A DNA stretch of 18,962 bases from JBBAFB01 sp041655595 (GTDB lineage Bacteria; Bacillota; DULZ01). The notes under the pieces were generated by a model, which had not been told where the DNA came from, searched no databases, and saw nothing but the letters and a program-made list of their open reading frames with translations. The stretch spans positions 1 through 18,962 of the forward strand of contig JBBAFB010000024.1 of assembly GCA_041655595.1 (NCBI GenBank), written 5' to 3'. The position numbers and the translations under genes are program-made. Shown here piece by piece: positions 7,274 to 14,875 of this stretch. How positions within the stretch are numbered: the stretch's first letter is position 1; every line of letters starts with the position of its first letter.

Positions 7274-9022
7274 GTGAGGCACACAAAAATTGTTTGCACT
7301 ATGGGACCGGCCTGCGGCGATGTGGAAATTTTGCAAAAGATGCTTGTTGCTGGAATGAATGTGGCCCGGTTGAATTTTTCCCATGGCAACCATCAGGATC
7401 ATTTAAAACAATTAACTACAGCCAGACAGGCTGCATCTTTGTTAGGATATCCGTTAGCGGCCTTATTGGATACCAAGGGACCGGAGATACGCCTTGGTGA
7501 GATCGAGGGCAGTATTAACTTGGAAACCGGTCGGAAAATTGTTCTTACAACCGATACTGTCATGGGAAATACAGAAAGGATATCCGTTAGCTATGCAGGT
7601 TTACCTGAGGATCTAAGGCCCGGTGATCGTTTATCTTTGGATGATGGGTTGATTGGTTTAGAGGTTGTTGAAATCAAGGGTGCGGAAATTACCTGCTTAA
7701 TCGAAAATGGTGGTGAACTTTCCGGTAAAAAGGGAGTAAATGTGCCGGGGGTACATATTAATTTACCTTCCATTACCGAAAAGGATCTTCAAGATATTTT
7801 GTTTGCTATTGAGAATAAGCTGGATTTTGTGGCAGCTTCTTTTGTCAGAACGGCGGCAGATATTTTGGAAATAAAAAAAGTTTTAGAAAAGCATAATTCA
7901 CCTCTCCAAATTATAGCCAAAATAGAAACCCAGGCAGCGGTGGATAATATAGAAGAAATATTGGAAGTGGCAGATGGTGTTATGGTAGCTAGGGGGGATT
8001 TGGGTGTAGAAATACCCGCAGAAGAAGTACCTTTGGTGCAAAAAAGGATTATTACCCAATGTAATCTTTTGGGCAAACCGGTGATAACCGCAACCCAAAT
8101 GTTGGATTCTATGATACGAAATCCGCGGCCCACCAGGGCGGAAGCCAGTGATGTAGCCAATGCCATTATAGATGGAACGGATGCGGTTATGTTATCCGGA
8201 GAAACCGCTGTAGGCAAGTATCCTGTTGAAGCGGTTGCCACTATGGCCAGAATTGCTGAAAAAACCGAAAAAACTATCTTTACCGGCGAGGAAGGATCAA
8301 AAATAAGTGGTCTGGCTGGTAAAAGTATTACCGGTGCCATCGGGCATGCAACCTTTGCAGTGGCTCAGGAATTGGGGGCCACCGCTATAATTACGCCTAC
8401 AACATCCGGCTCAACTGCCAGGATGGTTGCAAGGCATCGTCCGGCAGCCCCTATTGTGGCAGTCAGCCCCAGTGAAGTAGTCTGTAGACAGCTATTGCTT
8501 GTCTGGGGTATAATACCAATTAAAACACAAAAAACCGAAGGTACCGATGCCATTATTACAACGGGGGTACAGGCTGCCCTTGAGGCCGACATAATTTCCT
8601 TGGGGGATTTAGTGGTAATTACGGCAGGCATTCCGGTGGGAATTCCGGGAACTACTAACCTGCTAAAGGTACATGTGGTGGGAAATGTGGTGGCCCAGGG
8701 ACAGGGCATTGGAAGGTCTGTGGTTACGGGAACCGCTCGTTTATGTAAAACTGCCCAGGATGCCATAGCAAAGGTTACCGAAGGTGATATTTTGGTGGCT
8801 TACGGTACAGATAAACATTATATGCCGGCTATGAAAAAGGCGGGTGCATTAATTACCATGGAGGGCGGGTTGACTTCCCATGGGGCGGTGGTGGCACTTA
8901 ACCTCGGCATACCGATTGTGGTAGGTATTCCCAATGTTATGGAGGTAGTAGAAGACGGGGATGTTTTTACCATAGATGGGTCCAACGGGTTGGTTTACAA
9001 AGGTGTTACAAAAGTTTTGTAA
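7274..9022 (+). CDS. pyk: Pyruvate kinase with C-terminal PEP-utiliser domain (Pyk)
   Basis: Transfers phosphate from phosphoenolpyruvate to ADP, giving pyruvate and ATP. 582 residues, about 110 longer than the minimal enzyme. The barrel carries RLNFSHG (32-38), DTKGPEIR (66-73), the catalytic lysine in AKIET, the metal-binding RGDLGVE, and TATQMLDSM. The extra C-terminal domain from about residue 480 resembles the mobile phosphohistidine domain of PEP-utilising enzymes, with GGLTSHGAVV including H536; this extension is known in Bacillus-type pyruvate kinases, where its role is unclear. GTG at 7274 follows a perfect AGGAGG at 7261-7266. It is in the same run as pfkA (29 bases upstream) and the carboxyltransferase gene (42 bases downstream). 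Confidence 0.96.
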   Translation: MRHTKIVCTMGPACGDVEILQKMLVAGMNVARLNFSHGNHQDHLKQLTTARQAASLLGYPLAALLDTKGPEIRLGEIEGSINLETGRKIVLTTDTVMGNTERISVSYAGLPEDLRPGDRLSLDDGLIGLEVVEIKGAEITCLIENGGELSGKKGVNVPGVHINLPSITEKDLQDILFAIENKLDFVAASFVRTAADILEIKKVLEKHNSPLQIIAKIETQAAVDNIEEILEVADGVMVARGDLGVEIPAEEVPLVQKRIITQCNLLGKPVITATQMLDSMIRNPRPTRAEASDVANAIIDGTDAVMLSGETAVGKYPVEAVATMARIAEKTEKTIFTGEEGSKISGLAGKSITGAIGHATFAVAQELGATAIITPTTSGSTARMVARHRPAAPIVAVSPSEVVCRQLLLVWGIIPIKTQKTEGTDAIITTGVQAALEADIISLGDLVVITAGIPVGIPGTTNLLKVHVVGNVVAQGQGIGRSVVTGTARLCKTAQDAIAKVTEGDILVAYGTDKHYMPAMKKAGALITMEGGLTSHGAVVALNLGIPIVVGIPNVMEVVEDGDVFTIDGSNGLVYKGVTKVL

Positions 9023-9064
9023 TGGCTTTAAAATGTCTATGTTTTGGAGAAGGGGGAATTGTTA

Positions 9065-10474
9065 ATGGGAATAAAAAAAGTTGGACTTACAGATACAACC
9101 TTAAGGGATGCCCACCAGTCTTTGTTGGCCACAAGAATGAAGATTGAAGATATGCTTCCCATCGCTAAAAAACTGGATTCGATAGGTTTTCATTCTTTAG
9201 AGGTTTGGGGTGGGGCCACTTTTGACACCTGTATGCGCTATTTAAATGAAGATCCTTGGGATAGACTGGATTTGCTAAAAGAAGCCATTCCCAATACGCC
9301 CTTACAAATGCTTTTAAGGGGACAAAATATTTTGGGTTATAAGCATTATGCAGATGATGTAGTTGAAGCATTTGTAAAGAAAGCTGTGGAACATGGTATT
9401 GATATTATAAGAATTTTTGATGCATTAAACGATTTAAGAAACCTGGAAAAGGCTATGGAAGTGGCTAAGGCGAGCGGTGCCCATGTACAGGGTGCAATTT
9501 CCTATACCATAAGTCCCGTTCACAATACCGAATATTATGTCACAAAGGGAATCCAGCTAAAGGAAATGGGAGCTGATTCTATTTGCATCAAGGATATGGC
9601 AGGACTTTTGGCCCCTTATCCCGCCGAAGAATTGATTTTGGCTTTAAAATCTCAAGTGGGTTTACCTATCCAGCTACACAGCCACTATACCAGCGGAATG
9701 GCCGCTATGACCTATTTTAAAGCTGCTGAAGCCGGGGTAGATGTAATAGACACTTGTATTTCTTCCCTGGCCTTAGGAACCTCTCAGCCAGCAACGGAAA
9801 GTATGGTGGCTGCCATGCAAGGTGCGGAATATTCTCCGGATTTGGAGCTGGCAGCTTTATCGGAAATAGCGGCTTATTTTTCTGATGTCAGAAAAAAATA
9901 CAAAGACTTTGATGTTTCGGCTAATATTGTGGATACTAATGTCCTGCAATATCAGATCCCCGGAGGGATGATTTCTAATTTTATGTCCCAGCTGGCCCAG
10001 CAAAATGCCCTAGATAAGCTGCCTACGGTTTTGGATGAAGTGCCAAGGGTTAGAGAAGATTTAGGCTACCCTCCTTTAGTTACGCCAACCAGCCAAATTG
10101 TCGGCACCCAAGCTGTTTTAAATGTGCTGTCCGGTGAAAGGTATAAAATGATCAGCAACGAAACCAAAAATTATGTAAGGGGTCTTTACGGTCAATCACC
10201 GGCACCCATTACCAAAGAAATTAAAGCAAAAATTATCGGTGTGGAAGAACCTATTACCGAAAGACCGGCTAATTTCATTGAGCCTCAATTGGCCCAAGCC
10301 CAATCAGAAATTGCCGTTTATATGGAAAGGGAAGAGGATGTCTTATCCTATGTCTTATTTCCTACGGTAGCTAAAAAGTTTTTGGAAGAAAGGTTGGCGG
10401 GGAAGGTGAAGGTGGACTTTCAGATAGCCCAGGAAGGGCCGCAGGCGGGAACGGTGCCCTACCATCCAATTTAA
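9065..10474 (+). CDS. Pyruvate carboxylase subunit B / oxaloacetate decarboxylase alpha-type carboxyltransferase
   Basis: 469 residues of the DRE-TIM barrel carboxyltransferase family, which moves CO2 between biotin and pyruvate/oxaloacetate. The metal-binding strand begins DTTLRDAHQS (D10), K176 in CIKDMAG is the expected carbamylated lysine, and H205/H207 in LHSHYTSG are metal ligands. A conserved carboxylase C-terminal segment follows up to EEDVLSYVLFPTVAKKFLEE. The biotinyl domain with its MKM lysine motif is absent, so a separate biotin carrier, and a biotin carboxylase or membrane decarboxylase, must be encoded elsewhere. ATG at 9065 has GGGGG 8 bases upstream; the earlier in-frame TTG at 9044 lies before that site. 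Position after pyk fits an anaplerotic (pycB) role, but oadA or a 5S transcarboxylase subunit cannot be excluded. Confidence 0.9.
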   Translation: MGIKKVGLTDTTLRDAHQSLLATRMKIEDMLPIAKKLDSIGFHSLEVWGGATFDTCMRYLNEDPWDRLDLLKEAIPNTPLQMLLRGQNILGYKHYADDVVEAFVKKAVEHGIDIIRIFDALNDLRNLEKAMEVAKASGAHVQGAISYTISPVHNTEYYVTKGIQLKEMGADSICIKDMAGLLAPYPAEELILALKSQVGLPIQLHSHYTSGMAAMTYFKAAEAGVDVIDTCISSLALGTSQPATESMVAAMQGAEYSPDLELAALSEIAAYFSDVRKKYKDFDVSANIVDTNVLQYQIPGGMISNFMSQLAQQNALDKLPTVLDEVPRVREDLGYPPLVTPTSQIVGTQAVLNVLSGERYKMISNETKNYVRGLYGQSPAPITKEIKAKIIGVEEPITERPANFIEPQLAQAQSEIAVYMEREEDVLSYVLFPTVAKKFLEERLAGKVKVDFQIAQEGPQAGTVPYHPI

Positions 10475-10483
10475 AAGTTCGTT

Positions 10484-10511
10484 AAAAAAGCCCTTAAAAA
10501 AGGGCTTTTTT
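10484..10511. terminator. Bidirectional rho-independent terminator
   Basis: AAAAAAGCCCTT (10484-10495) pairs with AAGGGCTTTTTT (10500-10511) around a 4-base AAAA loop. The T-run on the right serves the carboxyltransferase operon on the plus strand, and the A-run on the left, read as T on the minus strand, serves minC. The minC stop codon (10494-10496) lies inside the hairpin. Confidence 0.9.
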
Positions 10512-11177
10512 CTTGCTTGGTCCAATGGTTCCCGTGGTATAAGGTTCAATTAAAATCCTGCCATCTACCATGCGGGCAATCTCCGGGTAATTATGTGAAT
10601 TGCTTTCACCGGCAGATCTCCCCACAACCTTGCTTATTCTCAGCTGTTTGGCCTTCATCCTGTGGGCTACAATCACGGATTTTTCATCCCCCAAAACTCC
10701 AGCATGGGCAATACCCCTTAAGGCTCCCATCACCAAGATGTTGCCACTTGCAATTAATTCCCCCCCGGCATTAACATCCCCTAAAACAGTTATGTGTCCA
10801 TCATATTGTACCGTTTGCCCGGATCTGATACCATGTTCCAATAAAAGGCAATTGCTAGCATCAGAAGGAAGCTGAGTTTCAAAAGGTTGACCAAGGACAG
10901 GTTGTTCTATTTTAGGTTTTGAGTCACTATCTCCGGGAAATTTAATTTCGTTATTAGGAATCAAACCGTGTTCCTGACAGATTTCCTCCAATATTCGCGA
11001 TTCCGCTGATGTGATTCTAGAAGGCATAAAGGTAAATTCTGCCCCTGTGAAAAAGCCCCTGGCGGAAACAATCTTTTCCAGAAGATCATTTTTAAGCTCT
11101 TCAAAACTATATCCGGGGTTAAGAATAATGACTAGGCCCTGTTTTGTTCCTTTGATAGAAACCGCATCTTGAGCCAA
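10494..11177 (-). CDS. minC: Septum site-determining protein MinC
   Basis: Inhibits FtsZ polymerisation so that division septa do not form at the wrong place; it normally works with the membrane ATPase MinD. 227 residues, usual length. The N-terminal FtsZ-inhibiting domain covers about 1-105 (IKGTKQGLVIILNPGYSFEEL). A linker rich in P and Q follows. The C-terminal beta-helix begins with IRSGQTVQYDGHITVLGDVNAGGE and continues through GNILVMGALRGIAHAG to the ARMVDGRILIEPY end. TTG at 11177 is preceded by GGGAGGG about 6 bases upstream. No minD or minE lies beside it, unlike the common minCD cluster. It converges on the carboxyltransferase operon and shares its terminator. Confidence 0.94.
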   Translation of the reverse strand: MAQDAVSIKGTKQGLVIILNPGYSFEELKNDLLEKIVSARGFFTGAEFTFMPSRITSAESRILEEICQEHGLIPNNEIKFPGDSDSKPKIEQPVLGQPFETQLPSDASNCLLLEHGIRSGQTVQYDGHITVLGDVNAGGELIASGNILVMGALRGIAHAGVLGDEKSVIVAHRMKAKQLRISKVVGRSAGESNSHNYPEIARMVDGRILIEPYTTGTIGPSKKKALF

Positions 11178-11365
11178 AGAATTCCCTCCCTTAACTTAAA
11201 TACTGCTACCTGTTCAGATAATATAAAATTCGAGTAATTGCACTACTTTTCCTGCTTTTTTTTAATTAGATTAATTTTTAAATGAGTTGCATTAGTATGT
11301 CACGATTAGTACTCAATCAAACCTTTTTATTTGCTAATTTTAAAAAACGAAACAAATTTCACATG

Positions 11366-11387
11366 CCTGCGAAATATTTTTCACAGG
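11366..11387. promoter_or_regulatory. Near-perfect inverted repeat, possible operator
   Basis: CCTGCGAAA (11366-11374) and TTTCACAGG (11379-11387) pair at 8 of 9 positions around a TATT centre. A second copy of TTTCACA lies just upstream at 11358-11364 and can alternatively pair with TGCGAAA (11368-11374). The size and symmetry suit a dimeric regulator upstream of the D-amino acid operon. No regulator gene is present in the window to match it. Confidence 0.35.
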
Positions 11388-11408
11388 TTTTAAAGTATTT
11401 CTTAGAGA

Positions 11409-11427
11409 AATAGCGATTCAATAGCGA
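11409..11427 (+). repeat. Direct repeat AATAGCGA, 11-bp period
   Basis: AATAGCGA occurs at 11409-11416 and again at 11420-11427, so the two copies start 11 bp apart, one helical turn. They lie about 45-60 bases upstream of the weak -10 at 11471. That placement resembles an activator half-site pair, but eight-base repeats also occur by chance in AT-rich DNA. Confidence 0.3.
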
Positions 11428-11543
11428 AAGTTCATTCACATTTAGAGTGTAAACTTGTTTTACTGGTTATGATAATGAAATTGTAAATGGGCGAGGAAAT
11501 GATTTTGTGGCCCTTAAATAGAATGGTCCTAGGAGGTGATCAA

Positions 11544-11558
11544 ATGGGTTGTAGGTAA
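11544..11558 (+). CDS. Four-codon mini-ORF (MGCR) behind a perfect Shine-Dalgarno
   Basis: AGGAGGTGATC at 11531-11541 is an unusually complete match to the anti-Shine-Dalgarno end of 16S rRNA. It is followed at 11544 by ATG GGT TGT AGG TAA. An in-frame ATG at 11487 would give 23 residues but has no ribosome site. It lies 62 bases before the PLP-enzyme gene on the same strand. It could be a regulatory leader peptide, a ribosome standby site, or the remnant of a gene start. No paired attenuator hairpin is obvious. Confidence 0.3.
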   Translation: MGCR

Positions 11559-11620
11559 GTAGTTTATTTTTCGTAAGGAAAAGAAAACAGGTAATATTAA
11601 AAAAGGGGGTTGGTAAAAAG

Positions 11621-12745
11621 ATGAATCTACCAATAAGTGAATTTGCCGTTGGGAAACATTATTCCGAGCTTCCGACACCTTGCCTTTGTGTTGATTTGGA
11701 TATTTTTGATTACAACATCCAAGCGATGAAGGGTTTGCTGGCGGGAACTAACTGTAATTTGCGCCCACATTTTAAGGCACACAAATCTACGGCAGTGGCG
11801 CACATTCAAATGAAAAATGGTGCTATCGGGATTTCTTGTGCAAAGTTAGGCGAAGCCGAGGTGCTAGCGCATTCAGGGATTGGGAGCATTTTGTTAACGA
11901 ATCAAACAATTGGTGAAGCAAAAATTCGTGTTTTGTGTGGCCTAAACAGGTACTCGGAAGTGATTACAGCTGTAGATGATAAAAAAAATGCAGAAGAAAT
12001 AAACAAGGTAGCGAAAGAATTAGGTCTAGTAGTGCCGGTTGTTATTGAAGTGGATACAGGTCTTAATCGTTCCGGTGTTAGGAGCATTGAAGAAGCAGTT
12101 AGCTTAACTTCCCACATTTGTAGCCTTTCTAATTTAACCTTCAAAGGCATACAAGCTTACGAGGGTGCTTTTCGTGGCATGTCGGACAGGGAAAAGGCTG
12201 CAAAATGTGATGGCACCGGAGATATTGGGGGGGTTGCCTTTGCGGTAGAGGTGCGAAAGGCAATTGAAGCCGTTGGTGTACCAGTTGAGATAGTATCATG
12301 TTCATCTACTGGTACCTGTGCTATTTCGATTCATATGGAAGGAATTACGGAAATTCAACCGGGTTCTTACATTGTAATGGAGACAGCATATTATAGGGAT
12401 AATGATAATTTCCCATTTAAGGAGGCTATGTATTTACCTAGTACGATTTGTAGCATTAACAAACCAAATAAAAGGATAGTAATTGATTGCGGAAAGAAGG
12501 CTACTCCTTACGATCAGGGTTTACCAATATTAATTGAGGACCCCACGGCAAAATTAATCTTCCACGAGGAGCATTGTCTTATTGATGCAACAGAAAAACT
12601 AACAAGCTATAATATTGGCGATGTACTTCGTTTAGCACCAAGCCATTGCTGCACCACTGCAAATCTTCATGATATTATTTATTGCACACGCAATGGTTTT
12701 GTTGAACAGGTGTGGCCAGTAAATGCTCGTGGTAGGTATCAATAA
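11621..12745 (+). CDS. Fold-type III PLP enzyme, D-serine dehydratase / D-threonine aldolase-like
   Basis: 374 residues with an alanine-racemase-type N-terminal barrel and the D-serine-dehydratase-like C-terminal domain. The PLP-lysine motif PHFKAHKS occupies 49-56, with K52 the likely Schiff-base lysine. The metal site is SHCCTTANLHD with H342 and C344, matching the HxC zinc ligands of eukaryotic D-serine dehydratase. Known members dehydrate D-serine or D-threo-3-hydroxyaspartate, or cleave D-threonine; which of these applies cannot be told from sequence. It is cytoplasmic. ATG at 11621 is preceded by a G-rich site (GGGGG). It opens the block followed by DUF4392, DUF1445 and a TRAP transporter, suggesting D-amino acid breakdown. 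The Asn/Gly/Ser-rich segment around 215-222 (CDGTGDIGG) is part of the normal frame. Confidence 0.88.
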   Translation: MNLPISEFAVGKHYSELPTPCLCVDLDIFDYNIQAMKGLLAGTNCNLRPHFKAHKSTAVAHIQMKNGAIGISCAKLGEAEVLAHSGIGSILLTNQTIGEAKIRVLCGLNRYSEVITAVDDKKNAEEINKVAKELGLVVPVVIEVDTGLNRSGVRSIEEAVSLTSHICSLSNLTFKGIQAYEGAFRGMSDREKAAKCDGTGDIGGVAFAVEVRKAIEAVGVPVEIVSCSSTGTCAISIHMEGITEIQPGSYIVMETAYYRDNDNFPFKEAMYLPSTICSINKPNKRIVIDCGKKATPYDQGLPILIEDPTAKLIFHEEHCLIDATEKLTSYNIGDVLRLAPSHCCTTANLHDIIYCTRNGFVEQVWPVNARGRYQ

Positions 12746-12905
12746 ATTGTTCGGTTTGATGCTCCATTGGGTTTGAGGTTTGTTACTGTTTCACAAGTAT
12801 GCAATAATAGCTTTTTAGTTAAATATTTTGTAGAAATAGTGTTTGAAAATACTGATCTTTACAAGGCAAGTTTTTGTATTTATTTTACTAAGGAGGATAA
12901 ATGAA

Positions 12906-13946
12906 ATGAGAACCTTTGAGGAACAGCGAATATTACATCTGGGACAGGCTATTGATAATCTTATGACATGCGATTTACATGCTAGAGGTATTTTAAAACC
13001 AATCTATGAGGTAATGGTAGATCGTATAGGAGAGCCATTATCTACATTTGCAGCAAAACGGTTTCTTGAAGTAGTAAAACCTGGTTCATATGTAATTATT
13101 GGGACTGGTTTCCTTATTAAACCGTCTATGAAAATTGAGACTGATGGACCAGTTGCAGCCGCACTCCTGGCTAGGATGGTAACTGTTTTAGGAGCGATAC
13201 CTGTTATTGTTGCTGAAGAAAACTGTTATTGGGCTATAGAACCGGCTTGTAAGTCAGCTGAATTAAATGTGTATTATGACATTGAACAGGCGACAAATGT
13301 ACATCATTCAGTGGCATTAGTCCCAATGCCACAAGGAGAAAAAGCCGATGCAATAATTGAACAAATACTAAAGCTGAATCCTTCTGCCATGATAATAGAA
13401 GAACACCCGGGTAAGGGCCCCGATGGAAAATATTATAGCGCACTAGCGACTGAATTGCCTTGGGCAGCACCAGTTGATGATTTGTTTGAAGCAGTGCGTA
13501 ACCAAGGCGGACTGGGAATTGCCATTGGTGATCTAGGAAATGAAGCAGGAATGGGTTTTGCAAAACCCGAAATTGATAAAATAGTACCCCGTGGCGAATA
13601 TGTTATTTCAGTTGGTAGCTGTGATTGCCCAATTATTGCCACGATTACGGAGTTGGGTTGCTACGCTTTTATGGCAGCAGTAGAAGCAGTCAGTAAAGTG
13701 GAGGGGATTTTACAATCTCCTGAGTTAACAGAAATTGTGTTAAGGGCGGCAGTTATAGGCGGCAGTGTAGAAGGTTGCTGGGGACTGCCAATTCCCGCAA
13801 TAGATATGGTTGATATAAAATACATTAAATCTTATGTCAACATGTTGGCATGTATTGTTAAATATTCAGAAGTTCATGGTGTTAGCCGTAGCTTTTTTGT
13901 AAACTATGCTCGAGGTGCAGCACTGGATGCTCCCACTGATTCCTAG
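12906..13946 (+). CDS. DUF4392 protein (D-glutamate cyclase C-terminal domain homologue)
   Basis: 346 residues. The family pattern is clear: IGTGF followed by ETDGP (78-82), EEHPGKGPDGKYYS (165-178), the PVDDLF motif (189-194), IGDLGNEAGMG (207-217) and the CDC segment (239-241) before a glycine/alanine-rich helix. This domain forms the C-terminal half of mammalian mitochondrial D-glutamate cyclase (DGLUCY), which converts D-glutamate to 5-oxo-D-proline; the bacterial stand-alone protein has no settled activity that I can cite. ATG at 12906 has AGGAGG 9 bases upstream. Seven in-frame codons further upstream are open but lack a ribosome site. It is followed 90 bases later by the DUF1445 gene, so the two halves of the mammalian enzyme are side by side. 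Confidence 0.85.
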   Translation: MRTFEEQRILHLGQAIDNLMTCDLHARGILKPIYEVMVDRIGEPLSTFAAKRFLEVVKPGSYVIIGTGFLIKPSMKIETDGPVAAALLARMVTVLGAIPVIVAEENCYWAIEPACKSAELNVYYDIEQATNVHHSVALVPMPQGEKADAIIEQILKLNPSAMIIEEHPGKGPDGKYYSALATELPWAAPVDDLFEAVRNQGGLGIAIGDLGNEAGMGFAKPEIDKIVPRGEYVISVGSCDCPIIATITELGCYAFMAAVEAVSKVEGILQSPELTEIVLRAAVIGGSVEGCWGLPIPAIDMVDIKYIKSYVNMLACIVKYSEVHGVSRSFFVNYARGAALDAPTDS

Positions 13947-14036
13947 TAAAGCTAAAAGAGCCGATTATTTGGCAGGATAATTTTGAAAAGTATTAGTATA
14001 AAAATGCTGCTACTTTTTAGTAAGAGGGTGGGTAAA

Positions 14037-14834
14037 ATGATTTCTACAGAGTTATTGAAACCTGATGAGGCTAGGAAGATCATACGAAAAGGAAAATATA
14101 TTGGGCCGACCGGTAATTGGTGCATGGGTTACGCGCAAGCAAATTTGGTTATTTTGCCGGAAAAACTTGCTTATGATTTTTTGTTATTCTGCATGCGCAA
14201 CCCAAAGCCTTGCCCGTTGCTGGAAGTAACAGATGTTGGTTCTCCAGTGCCAAAGTATGTTGCTCCGTCAGCGGATCTCCGCTTTGACATACCTTTGTAT
14301 CGTGTATTTAAAAACGGTGAAGTTATTGATATTCCTCGTGATCTTGAAAAATATTGGCGAGAAGATTTGGTTAGTTTTTTACTGGGATGTAGTTTTTCCT
14401 TTGAAGATGCTTTGTTAAAAGCCGGAATTCCTAGTCGTTATCTTGACAATGCTGCTGATCAGGGTAATCCTGTCTATTTTACAAATATTCCTTGTCTAAC
14501 TGCCGGACCTTTTAGTGGTAATCTTGTTGTAAGCATGCGGCCGATACCTGCTCATCAGGTTTCTAAGGCAGTACAGGTAACCAGCCGTTTCCCAAATGTT
14601 CACGGTGCACCTGTGCATATAGGTGAACCAATGGATATTGGCATTAGAGATATTATGAAACCGGACTTTGGTGCATCACCAACAATATTATCAGGAGATG
14701 TTTTTGTCTTTTGGGCCTGTGGTATTACCCCACAAATTGCTATTGAAAAAGCGAAGCCCGAGGTAGCTTTTAGTCATTATGCTTCTAGAATGTTTATTAC
14801 GGATTTAACAAATGAGTCGTTATCAGTACTGTAA
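14037..14834 (+). CDS. DUF1445 / UPF0317 family protein (D-glutamate cyclase N-terminal domain homologue)
   Basis: 265 residues, the normal family length (Bacillus YcsI is a member). Diagnostic segments occur in order: GNWCMGYAQANLVILP (26-41), FCMRNPKPCPLLEVTD, DLVSFLLGCSFSFEDALL, VVSMRPIP, HGAPVHIGEPMDIGI, VFWACGITPQ and MFITDL. Family members are often annotated 'putative hydro-lyase', and the domain is the N-terminal half of mammalian D-glutamate cyclase. It is cytoplasmic with no signal peptide. ATG at 14037 follows GAGGGTGGG; the longer in-frame opening at 13983 lacks a site. Context with DUF4392, a D-amino acid PLP enzyme and a carboxylate importer supports a role in D-glutamate or related D-acid metabolism. 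The reaction is inferred. Confidence 0.9.
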   Translation: MISTELLKPDEARKIIRKGKYIGPTGNWCMGYAQANLVILPEKLAYDFLLFCMRNPKPCPLLEVTDVGSPVPKYVAPSADLRFDIPLYRVFKNGEVIDIPRDLEKYWREDLVSFLLGCSFSFEDALLKAGIPSRYLDNAADQGNPVYFTNIPCLTAGPFSGNLVVSMRPIPAHQVSKAVQVTSRFPNVHGAPVHIGEPMDIGIRDIMKPDFGASPTILSGDVFVFWACGITPQIAIEKAKPEVAFSHYASRMFITDLTNESLSVL

Positions 14835-14875
14835 AATTTAAATTACAAAACTAAATTTAGAGAGGTGGTATTAAA

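Larger units (their letters stand above)
11178..11620. other. AT-rich control region between minC and the D-amino acid operon
   Basis: 443 bases without a sizeable gene. The left part should carry the minC promoter (a TATTAT-like -10 on the minus strand at 11218-11223, without a good -35). The right part leads into the plus-strand operon. It contains a near-palindrome, an 11-bp-spaced direct repeat, a weak -10 (GATAAT, 11471-11476; -35 region TGTAAA is poor) and a tiny ORF with a perfect Shine-Dalgarno, each listed separately. No RNA gene or transposon trace was recognised. Confidence 0.6.

Noticed and set aside
7789..8340. 183-codon antisense ORF inside pyk
   Set aside because: It lies fully within the well-supported pyk frame on the other strand, has low-complexity I/A/S/T-rich composition and no ribosome site; it is a shadow of coding sequence.
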